DNA of 64,000 nucleotides from Lysobacter sp. Root916 (GCF_001429785.1 NZ_LMJF01000001.1:508462-572461), one strand, 5' to 3'; positions 1-9,508 are shown, numbered from the stretch's first letter. The notes: generated by a model from the letters alone, not told the origin. Program-made: numbers and translations.

Positions 1-1499
1 GCGGTTCGGAGAACGCGGTCGGCCTGATGAGCGGTACCTCGATGGCGTCGCCGCATCACGCCGGCGCCGCCGGTCTGCTGCGTCAGGCGCGTCCGACCTG
101 GACGGTGCCGGAAGTGAAGTCGGCGCTGGTGATGACCGCCGAGCAGCAGGTGTTCAAGGAGGATTCGATCACGCCGGCGACGCCGTTCGATCGCGGTGGC
201 GGCCGTCTGCGTGTTGACCTCGCGCTGCGCGCCGGTCTGGTGCTCAACGAAATCCGCGCCAACTACCTGGCCGCCGATCCGGCCATCGGCGGCGACCTCG
301 CCAACCTCAACCAGCCCAGCCTGGCCAAGGCGCGCTGCGTGGAGCGCTGCGTGTTCACGCGTACCTTCCGCAACACCCAGACGGTGCGCCAGGGTTGGAC
401 GGTGAAGCTGACCGGCCTCAGCGGCACGATCACGCCGGCGCTGTTCACCCTCAATCCGGGCGAGAGCAAGGCGGTCAAGGTCACGGTCAACAGCTACCAG
501 TTGCCGGCTGACGGTTCCTGGAACTTCGGCACCCTGGTGCTGACCCCGACCTCGATCGGTACGCTCGACCAGCCGACCCTGCGCCTGCCCGTGGCGGTGT
601 CGGTGCCGCCGCCGGTGATCGCGCTCAACCCGCTGCAGATCGCAGCGACCTTGCCCGTGGGCGGTACCGGTTTCGCCAACTTCCGTATCGACAACCTCGG
701 CGGTTCGCGTCTGGATTACACGATCGACAACACCGGGCAGGGCCTGCGCACCTTGCTGGATGCGCCGCGCGGCGCGGTCAGCAGCGGTTTCCGCGCCACC
801 ACGTACACGGATCCGGCGACCGCCGGTTCGGCGGCGCAGTTCAGCGCCGACGACTTCACCGTGACCGAGGCCACGCGCATCGTCACGCTGTACACGGAAG
901 GTTTCGTGTCCAGCGGTCAGCCCTTGGCGACCACCGCGACCAGCCTGACCTGGACCCTGTTCCGCGACAGCGGCGGCAATCCGGAAGGCAATCCGCAAGC
1001 GTCGCCGGGCGTGGCCGTGTGGAGCTACACCGCCGCACCGACCGCCGCCGGCGTGACCATCACCGGCGCCAACATCGGCCTCAACCTGACCACCGCCGGC
1101 CAGAACGTGGATCTGCTGCCGGGCCGTTACTGGCTGGTGGTGAGTGCGCGTTCGAGCTTCGCCAATCGCTGGGTGTGGTTCGCTTCCAACACGGGCGACA
1201 CCGTGTTCCGCACCATCACGGTGACCACCGCCGGCGCCGGCGCCTGGACCGCGGCCACCGGTTTCGCGGGCCTGGCCTGGAACGTGGGCGCGTCCAACGC
1301 CTGCGGCGCGCCGTGGATCGGCGCACCGGTGAGCGCGATGGGACGCGTGAACCCGGGCGCGGTGGGCAACAACGCCCAAGTGCAGCTCAACGCGGCCGGC
1401 CTAAGCGCGGGCACGCACGTGGGCTACATCTGCGTGGCGAGTAACGACCCGGTCAAGCCCAAGGTCGCCGCGCGCGTAACGCTGACGGTCACGCCGTAA
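1..1499 (+). CDS. S8 (subtilisin) serine protease, C-terminal part, 5' end outside window
   Basis: This is the C-terminal part of a secreted subtilase. The frame is already open at base 3, so the protein starts upstream of the window. The catalytic serine motif GTSMASP is seen at once, with the Ser codon at 39-41. About 460 further residues follow. They look like a Fn3-like domain and then beta-rich segments with motifs such as SADDFTVTEATRIV, typical of extra C-terminal domains in large Xanthomonadaceae exoproteases. The Asp and His of the triad lie outside the window. It ends at TAA and is followed by a strong GC hairpin. The family is firm; the substrate is unknown. Confidence 0.9.
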   Translation, partial: GSENAVGLMSGTSMASPHHAGAAGLLRQARPTWTVPEVKSALVMTAEQQVFKEDSITPATPFDRGGGRLRVDLALRAGLVLNEIRANYLAADPAIGGDLANLNQPSLAKARCVERCVFTRTFRNTQTVRQGWTVKLTGLSGTITPALFTLNPGESKAVKVTVNSYQLPADGSWNFGTLVLTPTSIGTLDQPTLRLPVAVSVPPPVIALNPLQIAATLPVGGTGFANFRIDNLGGSRLDYTIDNTGQGLRTLLDAPRGAVSSGFRATTYTDPATAGSAAQFSADDFTVTEATRIVTLYTEGFVSSGQPLATTATSLTWTLFRDSGGNPEGNPQASPGVAVWSYTAAPTAAGVTITGANIGLNLTTAGQNVDLLPGRYWLVVSARSSFANRWVWFASNTGDTVFRTITVTTAGAGAWTAATGFAGLAWNVGASNACGAPWIGAPVSAMGRVNPGAVGNNAQVQLNAAGLSAGTHVGYICVASNDPVKPKVAARVTLTVTP

Positions 1500-1516
1500 C
1501 GTTGGCTCGCTAACTT

Positions 1517-1547
1517 CGCCGGGCCCGGCAACGGGCCCGGCGATTTC
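1517..1547 (+). terminator. Likely terminator of the S8 protease gene
   Basis: A perfect 10-bp GC stem (GCCGGGCCCG / CGGGCCCGGC) closes on a GCAA tetraloop and is followed by GATTTCT. It starts about 18 bases after the stop codon. The T tract is short, so the strength is uncertain. Confidence 0.6.
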
Positions 1548-1608
1548 TCAGATACCGGTACGGGCCGCGTTGCACGGCCCATCCAATCGATTCCTTAGGG
1601 GGAACGCA

Positions 1609-3297
1609 ATGAAGCAGATGCACTCCACGCTCCTGTCGTCCGCGCTGTTGCTCGCGCTGGCCCTGCCCGCCACCGCGATGGCGGGCGAACCCTGCCTGCT
1701 CGACGACGGCCTGGGCGGCACCACCACCGGCGGCGCGACCGCGGCCGGCGGCGGCGCCACCGCCTGCGGCAGCGGCGCGACCGCCAGCGGCGACGGCAGC
1801 ACCGCGGTAGGCGCGGCCAGCACCGCCAGCGGCACCGGCAGCACCGCGGTGGGCGCCGACAGCAACGCCGGTGGCGATCAGAGCACCGCGGTGGGCCAGG
1901 GCGCGCAGGCCGGTGGTTTTGGCGCCACCGCCTCCGGCAGCGGCAGCAACGCTAGCGGCGAATTCGCCACCGCCACCGGCACCGCCAGCGAAGCCACCGG
2001 CCAGTTCAGCAGCGCCAGCGGCGCCGGCGCACGTGCGACCAACGACAACGCCACCGCCACCGGCGCCTTCAGCGAAGCCAGCGGCCTGGGCAGCACCGCG
2101 CACGGCTACAACGCCATCGCCAGCGGCGAGCTCAGCAGCGCCAGCGGCAGCGGTTCGGTCGCCTCGGGGGACGCCAGCACGGCCAACGGTGCGGGTTCCA
2201 CCGCCAGCGGCAAGGGCAGCACCGCGACCGGCGCGCACAGCGTCGCCAGCGCCGACGGCGCCACCGCCAACGGCGGCTGGGTCGATAAGGACGGCGACGG
2301 CGTGGTCGATCCGGACGAAGTGACCACCGCCAGTGGCCTGGAATCCAGCGCCTACGGCGGCGGCGCGCAGGCCACCGCGGACCAGTCCAGCGCCTTCGGC
2401 GGCCGCAGCGTCGCCAGCGGCATCGGCAGCAGCGCGTTCGGTTACGGCGCGCAGGCGACCGTGCAGAACGCGACCGCGATCGGTCAGGGCAGCAACGCCA
2501 GCGCCACCAACAGCGTCGCCCTGGGCGCGGGCTCCAACGCCAACCGCGCCAACACGGTGTCGGTGGGCGATACCGGCAACGAACGCCAGATCACCAACGT
2601 CGCCGCCGGCACCCAGGGCACCGACGCGGTCAATCTGACCCAGTTGCAGGACGGCAACGCCGCCACCTTGAACGCGGCCAACACCTACACCGACACCGTC
2701 GCGGCCAACACCTTGAACGCCGCCAACACCTATACCGACACGGTTGCGGCCACCACGCTCAATAGCGCCAATACCTACACCGACACGGTCGCGGCGGGCA
2801 CTTTGGCCAGCGCCAACAACTACACAGACTCGCGCGTGACCAGCAACAACGCGGTGGTGCTGAACCAGGCCAACGCACACGCTGACGCAGGCGACGCGGC
2901 CACGCTCAACGCCGCCAACACGCACGCCGACGCCGGCGACGTGGCTACGCTGCGCACCGCCAACACCTACACCGACACCCGCTTCGCCCAGGCGATCGCG
3001 GCGCCGATGGTGGCGATCGACGACCTGCGCAGCGACATGCAGTGGGGCTTCGACCGCACCGATCGTCGCATCGATCGCGCCGGCGCGATGACCGCGGCGA
3101 TGGTGCAGATGGCGACCTCCGCCGCGGGCATCCACACCAAGAACCGCGTCGCGGTCGGTGCGGGCTTCCAGAACGGCGAGCAGGCTCTGTCGATCGGTTA
3201 TCAGCGCGCGATCAGCGAACGCGCCACGGTGACCTTCGGCGGCGCCTTCAGCAGCTCGGAGAGCTCGGCGGGCGTGGGTGTGGGTTTCGGTTGGTAA
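1609..3297 (+). CDS. YadA-like trimeric autotransporter adhesin
   Basis: This is a predicted outer-membrane trimeric adhesin (type Vc secretion) of 562 residues. The chosen ATG follows TTAGGGGGA and opens a clear signal peptide (MKQMHSTLLSSALLLALALP, cleavage near AMAG). The passenger is a run of about 14-residue YadA-head (Hep_Hag) repeats of the SxASGxGSxAxG type. A segment like a head-stalk neck follows, then a stalk with repeated ANTYTDTVA units. The last ~70 residues form a four-strand YadA anchor ending in an aromatic residue (GVGFGW). An acidic insert VDKDGDGVVDPDE interrupts the head at about 2281-2322 and looks like an EF-hand or dockerin Ca2+ loop. It is a single gene with its own terminator. 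The family is firm; the ligand is unknown. Confidence 0.9.
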   Translation: MKQMHSTLLSSALLLALALPATAMAGEPCLLDDGLGGTTTGGATAAGGGATACGSGATASGDGSTAVGAASTASGTGSTAVGADSNAGGDQSTAVGQGAQAGGFGATASGSGSNASGEFATATGTASEATGQFSSASGAGARATNDNATATGAFSEASGLGSTAHGYNAIASGELSSASGSGSVASGDASTANGAGSTASGKGSTATGAHSVASADGATANGGWVDKDGDGVVDPDEVTTASGLESSAYGGGAQATADQSSAFGGRSVASGIGSSAFGYGAQATVQNATAIGQGSNASATNSVALGAGSNANRANTVSVGDTGNERQITNVAAGTQGTDAVNLTQLQDGNAATLNAANTYTDTVAANTLNAANTYTDTVAATTLNSANTYTDTVAAGTLASANNYTDSRVTSNNAVVLNQANAHADAGDAATLNAANTHADAGDVATLRTANTYTDTRFAQAIAAPMVAIDDLRSDMQWGFDRTDRRIDRAGAMTAAMVQMATSAAGIHTKNRVAVGAGFQNGEQALSIGYQRAISERATVTFGGAFSSSESSAGVGVGFGW

Positions 3298-3325
3298 GGC
3301 TTCCCTGGGAATGTGCGACACATTG

Positions 3326-3352
3326 ACGGCGCCTCCGGGCGCCGTTTTTTTT
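3326..3352 (+). terminator. Rho-independent terminator of the trimeric autotransporter gene
   Basis: The stem ACGGCGCC / GGCGCCGT closes on a TCCG loop and is followed directly by an uninterrupted run of T residues, 28 bases after the stop codon. This is a textbook intrinsic terminator. Confidence 0.9.
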
Positions 3353-3561
3353 GGCGAAGCGGGTCGTCGCGCAGCGGCGTGTCGAGCTGGTCTTGCTGTC
3401 GCACGGCATACGACGCGGCCGCGGGTGCGCCCAGGCGAGGGCCGGCTTGGGGCGCGTGTTGCACCGCGACTTGACGACGCAGCACCCGCGCCACAGTGTT
3501 TGCGCGCCGGCGAAGGACTTGGCCGGGATTTGGCGCGACGCGCCAATACAGGGGAAAGGAT

Positions 3562-4023
3562 ATGGCAGACAACAACAATGCGCGCGCCTGGTTCGGCGCG
3601 CCGATCGTGATCATCCTGCTTTCGCTCTACGTCTACATCTTCTTCCGCTACGGAGTGACGGCGAACTGCGAAACCGACGAGCCTAACTGCGGTTTCACCC
3701 CGGCCATGTCGCAAGCCTTCTCCTGGATCGCAGGACTGGTATCGGCATTGGTGATCGCGCAGCTCGCCATCGCCGAGCCGGGCGACGTGCCCTCCTTGCT
3801 GGGCGTGCGTTCGCAAACGCCAGGCAGCTGGCAGTCCATCATGCAGTCGTCGATTTCGATCGTCTGCATGCTGGTGTGGACCTCGGTGGGCCTGTACGCC
3901 TTCATCCTGGGGCTGGACCGCAATCCGACCCTGCCTAAGGAACTGGTGGCGTACGGCCAGTCCTGGATCGGCCTGGCGATCTCGGCCGGTTACGCCTATC
4001 TGGGGATATCCAAGGTCAAGTGA
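3562..4023 (+). CDS. Small hypothetical inner-membrane protein, four predicted TM segments
   Basis: This is a 153-residue membrane protein that I do not recognise. The start was chosen at MADNNNARAW because GGGGAAAGGA lies just upstream; the frame is open further upstream but without a better site. Hydrophobic segments fall at about residues 12-32, 52-72, 93-115 and 133-150. A polar loop with two cysteines (NCETDEPNC) lies after the first segment and could form a disulfide if periplasmic. It stands alone between the adhesin terminator and a convergent gene. It is real by coding character and RBS; no function can be given. Confidence 0.75.
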   Translation: MADNNNARAWFGAPIVIILLSLYVYIFFRYGVTANCETDEPNCGFTPAMSQAFSWIAGLVSALVIAQLAIAEPGDVPSLLGVRSQTPGSWQSIMQSSISIVCMLVWTSVGLYAFILGLDRNPTLPKELVAYGQSWIGLAISAGYAYLGISKVK

Positions 4024-4130
4024 GCCTGTCTCGCAGGATGCGCTGATAGCCGCATCGCTGCGTGCTGGGCTGCTCGCGTCGGGCGATGCGGTGCGCCTTC
4101 GGCTTACCGCATCCTACGAGTGTCGTCGCG
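4024..4130. repeat. Intergenic copy of a dispersed GATGCGGT...ACCGCATCCTAC repeat
   Basis: The stretch at about 4083-4118 reads GATGCGGTGCGCCTTCGGCT followed by TACCGCATCCTACG. The same motif, reverse-complemented, occurs at about 52308-52345. GATGCGG pairs with CCGCATC, so it can fold into a hairpin between these two convergent genes. Confidence 0.6.
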
Positions 4131-4154
4131 TGTAGAGCATCGCGCGCCGCGACG

Positions 4155-4763
4155 CTATCGATACGCGCGTTCGCGTTCGGTCTGCAGGCGCTGGCGCAGG
4201 TACTCGTCGCGGGTCAGGCCGCCCGGGATCTTGCTCAGCGCCGCCACTTCGGCCACCACCTGGGCCTCGCGCTGCTTGTAGGACTGGAAGCGCGGGTCGT
4301 TGCGTTGCTGGGCCAGCCACTGCGCGTTGCGCTGGTCGGCGATGGCGCGGTAGCGCGTCGCCATGGCTTCGACCTGACGCATCTGCTCGGCCTGGTCGGG
4401 CACGGTGGCCTGGATCAGGGCCACGCGCAGCAGCATGGTTTCGCCGGCCGACAGTTCGCCGGCGCGCTCGTAGGCGTCGACGTCTTGTTCCAGCGCCTGG
4501 GCCTGGCGCATGCGTTCGGCCGCGCTCAGTGCGGCGGCGTCGCGGAAGTAGCGCTGCGCCTGGTCGCGAAAGTGTTGCCGATCGCGGTAGGCACGCGCTT
4601 GCGGCGTGGCCAGCAGCGAGGCTTGCCTGGCGTCGGTCGGGCTGGCCTGCGCGCCCGCGACGGCGGCGACGCTCGCGCGCGCCTCGCGCGAGCGCGCCAC
4701 CAGCACCGCCGCGGCCAGGGCCGCGACGGCGAGGGCGATCAACAACAGCTTGGTGCGGCTCAT
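4155..4763 (-). CDS. Hypothetical periplasmic, helix-rich protein beside a secreted hydrolase
   Basis: A 202-residue protein with an N-terminal membrane anchor or signal segment (TKLLLIALAVAALAAAVLVA). Almost all the rest is predicted charged alpha-helix rich in Arg, Gln, Glu and Ala (for example AERMRQAQALEQDVDAYERA). It lies 15 bases downstream of the pectin-acetylesterase-family gene on the same strand, so the two are probably co-transcribed. A short, anchored, all-helical partner downstream of a secreted esterase recalls lipase foldases (Lif) or phospholipase accessory proteins, but I do not see the Lif RxxFDY motif. The chaperone role is inference from position and composition; the gene itself is well supported. 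Confidence 0.7.
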   Translation of the reverse strand: MSRTKLLLIALAVAALAAAVLVARSREARASVAAVAGAQASPTDARQASLLATPQARAYRDRQHFRDQAQRYFRDAAALSAAERMRQAQALEQDVDAYERAGELSAGETMLLRVALIQATVPDQAEQMRQVEAMATRYRAIADQRNAQWLAQQRNDPRFQSYKQREAQVVAEVAALSKIPGGLTRDEYLRQRLQTERERAYR

Positions 4764-4778
4764 ACGCGCGGCCGCGCC

Positions 4779-6182
4779 TTAGCCCAGCAGCTGGTCGACC
4801 AGCCAGTACAGCAGGTTGAACGGCTTGGCGCGGTCGGCCTGGTCGTTGGCTTCGCTGGCGTCGACGACCTTGCCGTTGCCGTCGAGCACGCTGTCGATGA
4901 ACTGCTTCAGCTGCAGGTTCTGCGCCTGCACGTCGCCGTTCTTGAAATCGACGATGGTGGTGCAATGGCTTTCGTTGAGCGCGCGGTACTGCGGGAAATA
5001 GCCGCCGAAGTTGTCCAAGGTGTTGAGGCGCGCGGACAGGCGCTGGGTGTCGGTGCCCCACTTGGCGTGGATCAGCGCTTCCTTGGCGGCCTGGTTCGGC
5101 GCGGCCTGGATATCGGCGTGGAAACGCTCGTAGGAATACGAGGAGTAGTTGAGGTCCTGCCAGAAATGGGTGGCGCCCAGGCGATCGCCGCCGTGCTTGT
5201 TGGCGAGCGCGGGATACAGCGATCCCAGTTCGTTGAGATCCAACTGCGGCAGGCCGCTGGCGAGGTAGGCGAGCGGGCCGTTGGGCGCGTCCAGGCCCCA
5301 GGCGCCGCGGATGTGCGCCATCAGCGGTTGCGAGGGATATTGCGCGGGATCGCCGTTGCGCGGGGTCGGGAAGATCGGGCCGGAATCGTCGATCAGGAAG
5401 CTGCGTGTGGGCGCGAGGTCGCGACGCAGCGGGTCGTAGTTGATCAGGCTGCCGGCGCCGCCGGCGCTGCAGCCGGTGCTGAGCATCTGGCCCGGGCGCG
5501 GCAGGTTGTCCTTCAACCAGGCCACCACCGCGCGCGAGTTGCGCAGGCCGTTGTGGTGCCACACCAGCGGCGGGGCCTGATTGCTGGGATCGTTGTAGAC
5601 CGCGACCTTGTCGCCGCCGTAGATGTCGCCCGTGCAATAGGGCACGTAGACCATGTTCCAGTTCTGGGTCTTGACCGCATCGAAGGGGCTGACGCGGGTC
5701 ACGAACGGGCTCACCAGGCTGGCGCCGGGATTGAGCAAGCTCATGTAGTCGTCGGGAATGCCGTTGGGATTACGCGCGCCGCGGATGCCGCTTTGGCCCG
5801 AGCAACTGGCGTAGTCCCAGCACGCGCCGCCGCCTTCCATGTAGATGATGGTGTTGGTGGTGTTGGGCACGCGGTTGACGAAGATCTTGTACGGCGAGCC
5901 GTCGCCGCAGACCGCGCCGGTCTCGGCCGGCAGTTGCACGGTCTGCCATTGGTAGTAGGCGCCGGGGCTGAAGCCGTCGGCCTTGGCCGCATCCTTGCTC
6001 AGCAGCGGGTACTGGCCCTGGCGCTGGGCTGGCTGCACCGGGTTGTTGGCGCGCGGCGGCGAGACCAGGTTGCCCAGGGTCTGGAAGAAACCGTAATCGC
6101 CTTCTTCGGCCAACAGCGGCGGGCTGGCCAGCGCGATCGCGCCTCCCAGCAGGACGACGGCGACGGAACGGGTATTGGCCAT
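4779..6182 (-). CDS. Secreted pectin acetylesterase-family (Notum-like) alpha/beta hydrolase
   Basis: A 467-residue exported serine hydrolase. An N-terminal signal peptide (MANTRSVAVVLLGGAIALAS, cleavage near LLAEE) is followed by the pectinacetylesterase (PAE/Notum) fold. The oxyanion region is IYMEGGGACWDYASC, and the nucleophile elbow is GCSAGGAGS (GxSxGG), with the Ser near residue 238. Several cysteines suggest disulfides in the mature secreted protein. The family removes acyl groups from polysaccharides or proteins; bacterial members are mostly uncharacterised, so the substrate here is not known. It is encoded just upstream of a small anchored helical protein. The family call is firm, the substrate is not. 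Confidence 0.88.
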   Translation of the reverse strand: MANTRSVAVVLLGGAIALASPPLLAEEGDYGFFQTLGNLVSPPRANNPVQPAQRQGQYPLLSKDAAKADGFSPGAYYQWQTVQLPAETGAVCGDGSPYKIFVNRVPNTTNTIIYMEGGGACWDYASCSGQSGIRGARNPNGIPDDYMSLLNPGASLVSPFVTRVSPFDAVKTQNWNMVYVPYCTGDIYGGDKVAVYNDPSNQAPPLVWHHNGLRNSRAVVAWLKDNLPRPGQMLSTGCSAGGAGSLINYDPLRRDLAPTRSFLIDDSGPIFPTPRNGDPAQYPSQPLMAHIRGAWGLDAPNGPLAYLASGLPQLDLNELGSLYPALANKHGGDRLGATHFWQDLNYSSYSYERFHADIQAAPNQAAKEALIHAKWGTDTQRLSARLNTLDNFGGYFPQYRALNESHCTTIVDFKNGDVQAQNLQLKQFIDSVLDGNGKVVDASEANDQADRAKPFNLLYWLVDQLLG

Positions 6183-6465
6183 GGCCTAGCTCTCCTTTGC
6201 GTGCGATGTGTGCGGGCGGTGCCCGCGCGACGCGACGTGTTATCGGTCCCCCCGGTCCGATGCCGTCGCGGCAGCCCCCTGTCCATACTGCTGCGTCTGG
6301 ATATCGCCGCAGGCGCGGCACCGTCAATGCGTATCGCGCGCACACGGCCGATTGGCCGCAAACGCAGCCCTGCGTGTCCGTTTATGCCCGGAATCCGGTC
6401 ACGGAACCGGGGCGCGGGCGCCTGCGGTTCTTGCGCCGCAGCATGACGCTGCGGCGATGCGGGGC

Positions 6466-7377
6466 CTATTCGCCCGGTGCCGCCGCTTCGCTGGCCGCGT
6501 TGGAGGCCGCGCGCCGCGCCAGCACCGCCTCGCGGTGGGCGATGTAGGCGTTGGAGGCCAGGATGATACTGGCGCCGATCACGGTCCAGTGGTCGATGGA
6601 TTCGCCGAACCACAGCCAGCCGGCCACCGCGACCAGCGGTAGCTGCATGAAGCTGATCGGGGTCAGCGCCGAGACCTCGCCGAGTTTGAGCGCGTGCGTC
6701 CACAGCACCTGGCCGCCGGTGCCGAGCACGCCGGCGGCGACCACCCACACCCACATCGCGCCCTGCGGCCATTCCCACACGAACAACGCGGGCAGCAGCG
6801 ACATCGGCACCCAGAACAGATAGGTATAAAGCACGATCGTGTTGGCCGAATCCACGCGCGACAGCTGCTTGATCTGGATCGCGACCACGCCGCTGAGCAC
6901 CGCCGCCAGCAGGGCGATCAGGGTGCCGGCGGTGAAATCGGCCGAGCCCGGGCGCACGATCACCAGCACGCCGACGAAGCCCAGCGCGACCGCGGCCCAG
7001 CGCCGCGCGCGCACCTGTTCGCCCAGGAACAGCACCGCGGCGATGGTCACGAACAACGGGGTGGAATACGACAGCGAAATCGCCTGCGCCAGCGGCAGGT
7101 GGCCGATCGCCCAGAACCCGGCCAGCATCGAGCAGATGCCGATCGCGCAACGCACGAAATAGCGCGGTAGCTGCTGGGTGCGCAGGGCGGCGCGGTTGGC
7201 GCCGGCCAGCAGCGGCAGCACCGCGAGCAGGCCGAAGAAGTTGCGGAAGAACGCGATCTCGAAGGTGTGCAGTTCGGCCGAGGCGATCCGGATCACGATC
7301 GCCATCGCGCCGAAGCACAGCGTGCTGGCCAGCATGTAGGCCGCCGCGCGCATCGGTTGCGACAGCGGGGCAGTCAC
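6466..7377 (-). CDS. EamA/DMT-family inner-membrane transporter
   Basis: A 303-residue drug/metabolite transporter with about ten hydrophobic segments in two EamA repeats, roughly residues 10-140 and 150-285. The halves contain motifs typical of the family (FFRNFFGLLAVLP in the first, PISFMQLPLVAVAGWLWFGE in the second). Translation starts at a GTG whose bases overlap the murB stop (GTGA), which implies translational coupling in a pyrD-murB-EamA cluster. The exported metabolite cannot be predicted. The C-terminal tail is Ala-rich and probably cytoplasmic. Confidence 0.9.
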   Translation of the reverse strand: MTAPLSQPMRAAAYMLASTLCFGAMAIVIRIASAELHTFEIAFFRNFFGLLAVLPLLAGANRAALRTQQLPRYFVRCAIGICSMLAGFWAIGHLPLAQAISLSYSTPLFVTIAAVLFLGEQVRARRWAAVALGFVGVLVIVRPGSADFTAGTLIALLAAVLSGVVAIQIKQLSRVDSANTIVLYTYLFWVPMSLLPALFVWEWPQGAMWVWVVAAGVLGTGGQVLWTHALKLGEVSALTPISFMQLPLVAVAGWLWFGESIDHWTVIGASIILASNAYIAHREAVLARRAASNAASEAAAPGE

Positions 7378-8420
7378 CAGCGTGCGCCGATCAGGCGCGG
7401 CTCGGGTTCGATCGCGACGCCGAAGCGGGCCTGCACCGAGTCGGCGATGCGGCGCGCCAGATCCAGCAGCTGCGCGCCGCTGGCCTGGCCGTGGTTGACC
7501 AGCACCAGCGCGTGCGAGGCGGCCACGCCGGCGTCGCCGTCGCGGTAGCCCTTCCAGCCGCAGGCGTCGATCAGCCAGCCTGCCGACAGCTTGCGGCTGT
7601 CCTCGTCGGCGCCGCGGAACACCGGCAGCGCGGCGTGTTCGGCCAGCAGCGCCTCGGCCTGCGCGCGCGGCACGATCGGATTCTTGAAGAAGCTGCCGGC
7701 GTTGCCGAGCACGGCCGGGTCGGGCAGCTTGCGGCGCCGGATCGCGATCACCGCCTCGGCGACCGTGCGCGGCGTTGGCGCGTCCACGCCCATCGCCGCC
7801 AGTTCCTCGCTCAAGCCGGCGTAGTCCAGCTTGAGCGCGGGCGTGCGCGGCAGCGCGAACTCGACCGCGGTCACCAGGTAACGGTCGGGCGCGTGCTTGA
7901 ACAGGCTGTCGCGATAGGCGAAGCGGCAGGCGGCGGCGTCGAAGCGGTGCAGGGTGGCGGTGGCCGGTTCATAGGCCTCGACCGCGTGCACGAAGTCGCG
8001 CACCTCCACGCCGTAGGCGCCGATGTTCTGGATCGGTGCGGCGCCGACTGTGCCCGGGATCAGGGCCAGGTTCTCGAGGCCGGCGTAACCGGCTTCCAGC
8101 GAGCGCATCACGAAGCCGTGCCAGGGCACGCCGGCGTCGGCGCGTAGGATCGCGCCGTCGCCATCGGGCCGCTCGCCCAGCACCTGCACGCGCTCGCCGG
8201 TCAGGGCCAGCACCGGGCCGGCGGGATCGCCGGCGAACAACAGATTGCTGCCGCCGCCCAGGATCAGGGCGATGCCGCCCTGCAGTTCGGGCAGGCGCAG
8301 GACCTCGTCCAGGCGCGCGGCGTCGGCGACTTCGGCCAGCACCGGCGCGGTCGCGGCCACGCCGAAGGTGTTGCGTCGGGTCAGCGCGGCCTCGCGCAGG
8401 AGGCGGACGGCGTCGCTCAT
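7374..8420 (-). CDS. murB: UDP-N-acetylmuramate dehydrogenase MurB
   Basis: A 348-residue flavoenzyme that reduces UDP-GlcNAc-enolpyruvate to UDP-MurNAc with NADPH in peptidoglycan synthesis. The FAD-binding motif LGGGSNLLF is near residue 55. The region [19 protein letters not shown] with QNIGAYGVE follows, then the catalytic serine motif GSFFKNP and a C-terminal Glu in IEPEPRLIG. The length fits the type I (E. coli-like) enzyme. The start ATG overlaps the pyrD stop as ATGA, which settles the start even though the frame is open further upstream. It is followed by an overlapping transporter gene. Confidence 0.97.
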   Translation of the reverse strand: MSDAVRLLREAALTRRNTFGVAATAPVLAEVADAARLDEVLRLPELQGGIALILGGGSNLLFAGDPAGPVLALTGERVQVLGERPDGDGAILRADAGVPWHGFVMRSLEAGYAGLENLALIPGTVGAAPIQNIGAYGVEVRDFVHAVEAYEPATATLHRFDAAACRFAYRDSLFKHAPDRYLVTAVEFALPRTPALKLDYAGLSEELAAMGVDAPTPRTVAEAVIAIRRRKLPDPAVLGNAGSFFKNPIVPRAQAEALLAEHAALPVFRGADEDSRKLSAGWLIDACGWKGYRDGDAGVAASHALVLVNHGQASGAQLLDLARRIADSVQARFGVAIEPEPRLIGARW

Positions 8421-9508
8421 GCCGGCGGGACGTTGCCGCGGCTCGGGGCTTCCTTGCGGCGACGCATCGCTTCCACGCATTCGTTGACCAGCGCCGGCCC
8501 GCGATAGACCAGGCCGGTGTAGCACTGCACCAGGGCCGCGCCCGCGGCCATCTTGGTTACCGCGTCGGCGCCGGACAGGATGCCGCCCACGCCGATCATC
8601 GGGATCGATTCGGGCAGGCGCGTGCGCAGCATGCGCAGCACGGTGGTCGACTGGCCCATCAGCGGGCGCCCGGACAGGCCGCCCACCTCGGTCGCGCGCG
8701 GCGAGCCTTCGACGGCGATGCGCGAGACGGTGGTGTTGGTGGCGATCACGCCGTCGACCTGCAATTCGCTGAGCACGCGCGCGGCGGCCTCGATGTCGTG
8801 ATCGGACAGGTCGGGCGCGATCTTGACCAACATCGGCACGCGCTTGCCGTGCAGCCCGGCATATTTCTCCTGCGCCTCGCGCAGGGTGCCGATCAGGCGG
8901 CGCAGGGATTGCTCTTCCTGCAGCTCGCGCAGGCCGGCGGTGTTGGGCGAGGAGATGTTGACCGTGATGTAGTCGGCCAGCGGATACACCCGCTCCAGAC
9001 ACAGCAGGTAATCGTCCTCGGCCGACTCGTTCGGGGTGTCCTTGTTCTTGCCGATGTTGATACCGAGCAGGCCGTGGCGGCGCTGGGCGCGCTCGACGTT
9101 GCGGACCAGGGCATCGACGCCCTCGTTGTTGAAGCCCAGCCGGTTGATCACCGCCTCGTGCTCGGGCAGGCGGAACATGCGCGGCTTGGGATTGCCTTCC
9201 TGCGGCCGCGGCGTGACCGTGCCGACCTCGACGAAGCCGAAACCCAGCGCGAGCAGGGCGTCGATATGCGCGCCGTTCTTGTCCAGTCCGGCGGCCAGGC
9301 CGACCGGATTGGGGAAGGTCAGGCCGAAGGCCTTGGTCGGAAACGGCTTGGGCCGTGTGGTCAGCAGCGGGTTGAGGCCGGTGCGATAAGCCGTTTCCAG
9401 CGCCGTGAGGCCAAGGCCATGCGCTCGTTCGGCATCCAGTCCGAAGAGAAAGGGGCGGGCGAGGCTGTACACGGGATCGCAGGCGTCCGCTGTAGAACGA
9501 ATACGCAT
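8417..9508 (-). CDS. pyrD: Dihydroorotate dehydrogenase (quinone), class 2
   Basis: A membrane-associated FMN enzyme of pyrimidine synthesis that oxidises dihydroorotate to orotate with quinone. Visible motifs are [10 protein letters not shown] (FMN site), the catalytic serine loop [24 protein letters not shown], and the C-terminal [11 protein letters not shown] phosphate-binding loop. At 363 residues it is slightly longer than usual. Most homologues begin [10 protein letters not shown], and here that Val codon is a GTG at 9472, so the true start may be 36 bases inside the ATG used. It opens a cluster in which murB and an EamA transporter overlap end to end. Confidence 0.97.
   Translation of the reverse strand: MRIRSTADACDPVYSLARPFLFGLDAERAHGLGLTALETAYRTGLNPLLTTRPKPFPTKAFGLTFPNPVGLAAGLDKNGAHIDALLALGFGFVEVGTVTPRPQEGNPKPRMFRLPEHEAVINRLGFNNEGVDALVRNVERAQRRHGLLGINIGKNKDTPNESAEDDYLLCLERVYPLADYITVNISSPNTAGLRELQEEQSLRRLIGTLREAQEKYAGLHGKRVPMLVKIAPDLSDHDIEAAARVLSELQVDGVIATNTTVSRIAVEGSPRATEVGGLSGRPLMGQSTTVLRMLRTRLPESIPMIGVGGILSGADAVTKMAAGAALVQCYTGLVYRGPALVNECVEAMRRRKEAPSRGNVPPA

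Noticed and set aside
1510-3816. Long minus-strand open frame opposite the YadA-like gene
   Set aside because: Its repeated Ala/Gly/Arg pattern mirrors the head repeats of the plus-strand adhesin; it also spans the terminator.
4062-6446. Long plus-strand open frame opposite the pectin-acetylesterase-family gene
   Set aside because: The minus strand holds two genes with signal peptides and a GxSxGG motif; the plus frame has no recognisable domain.
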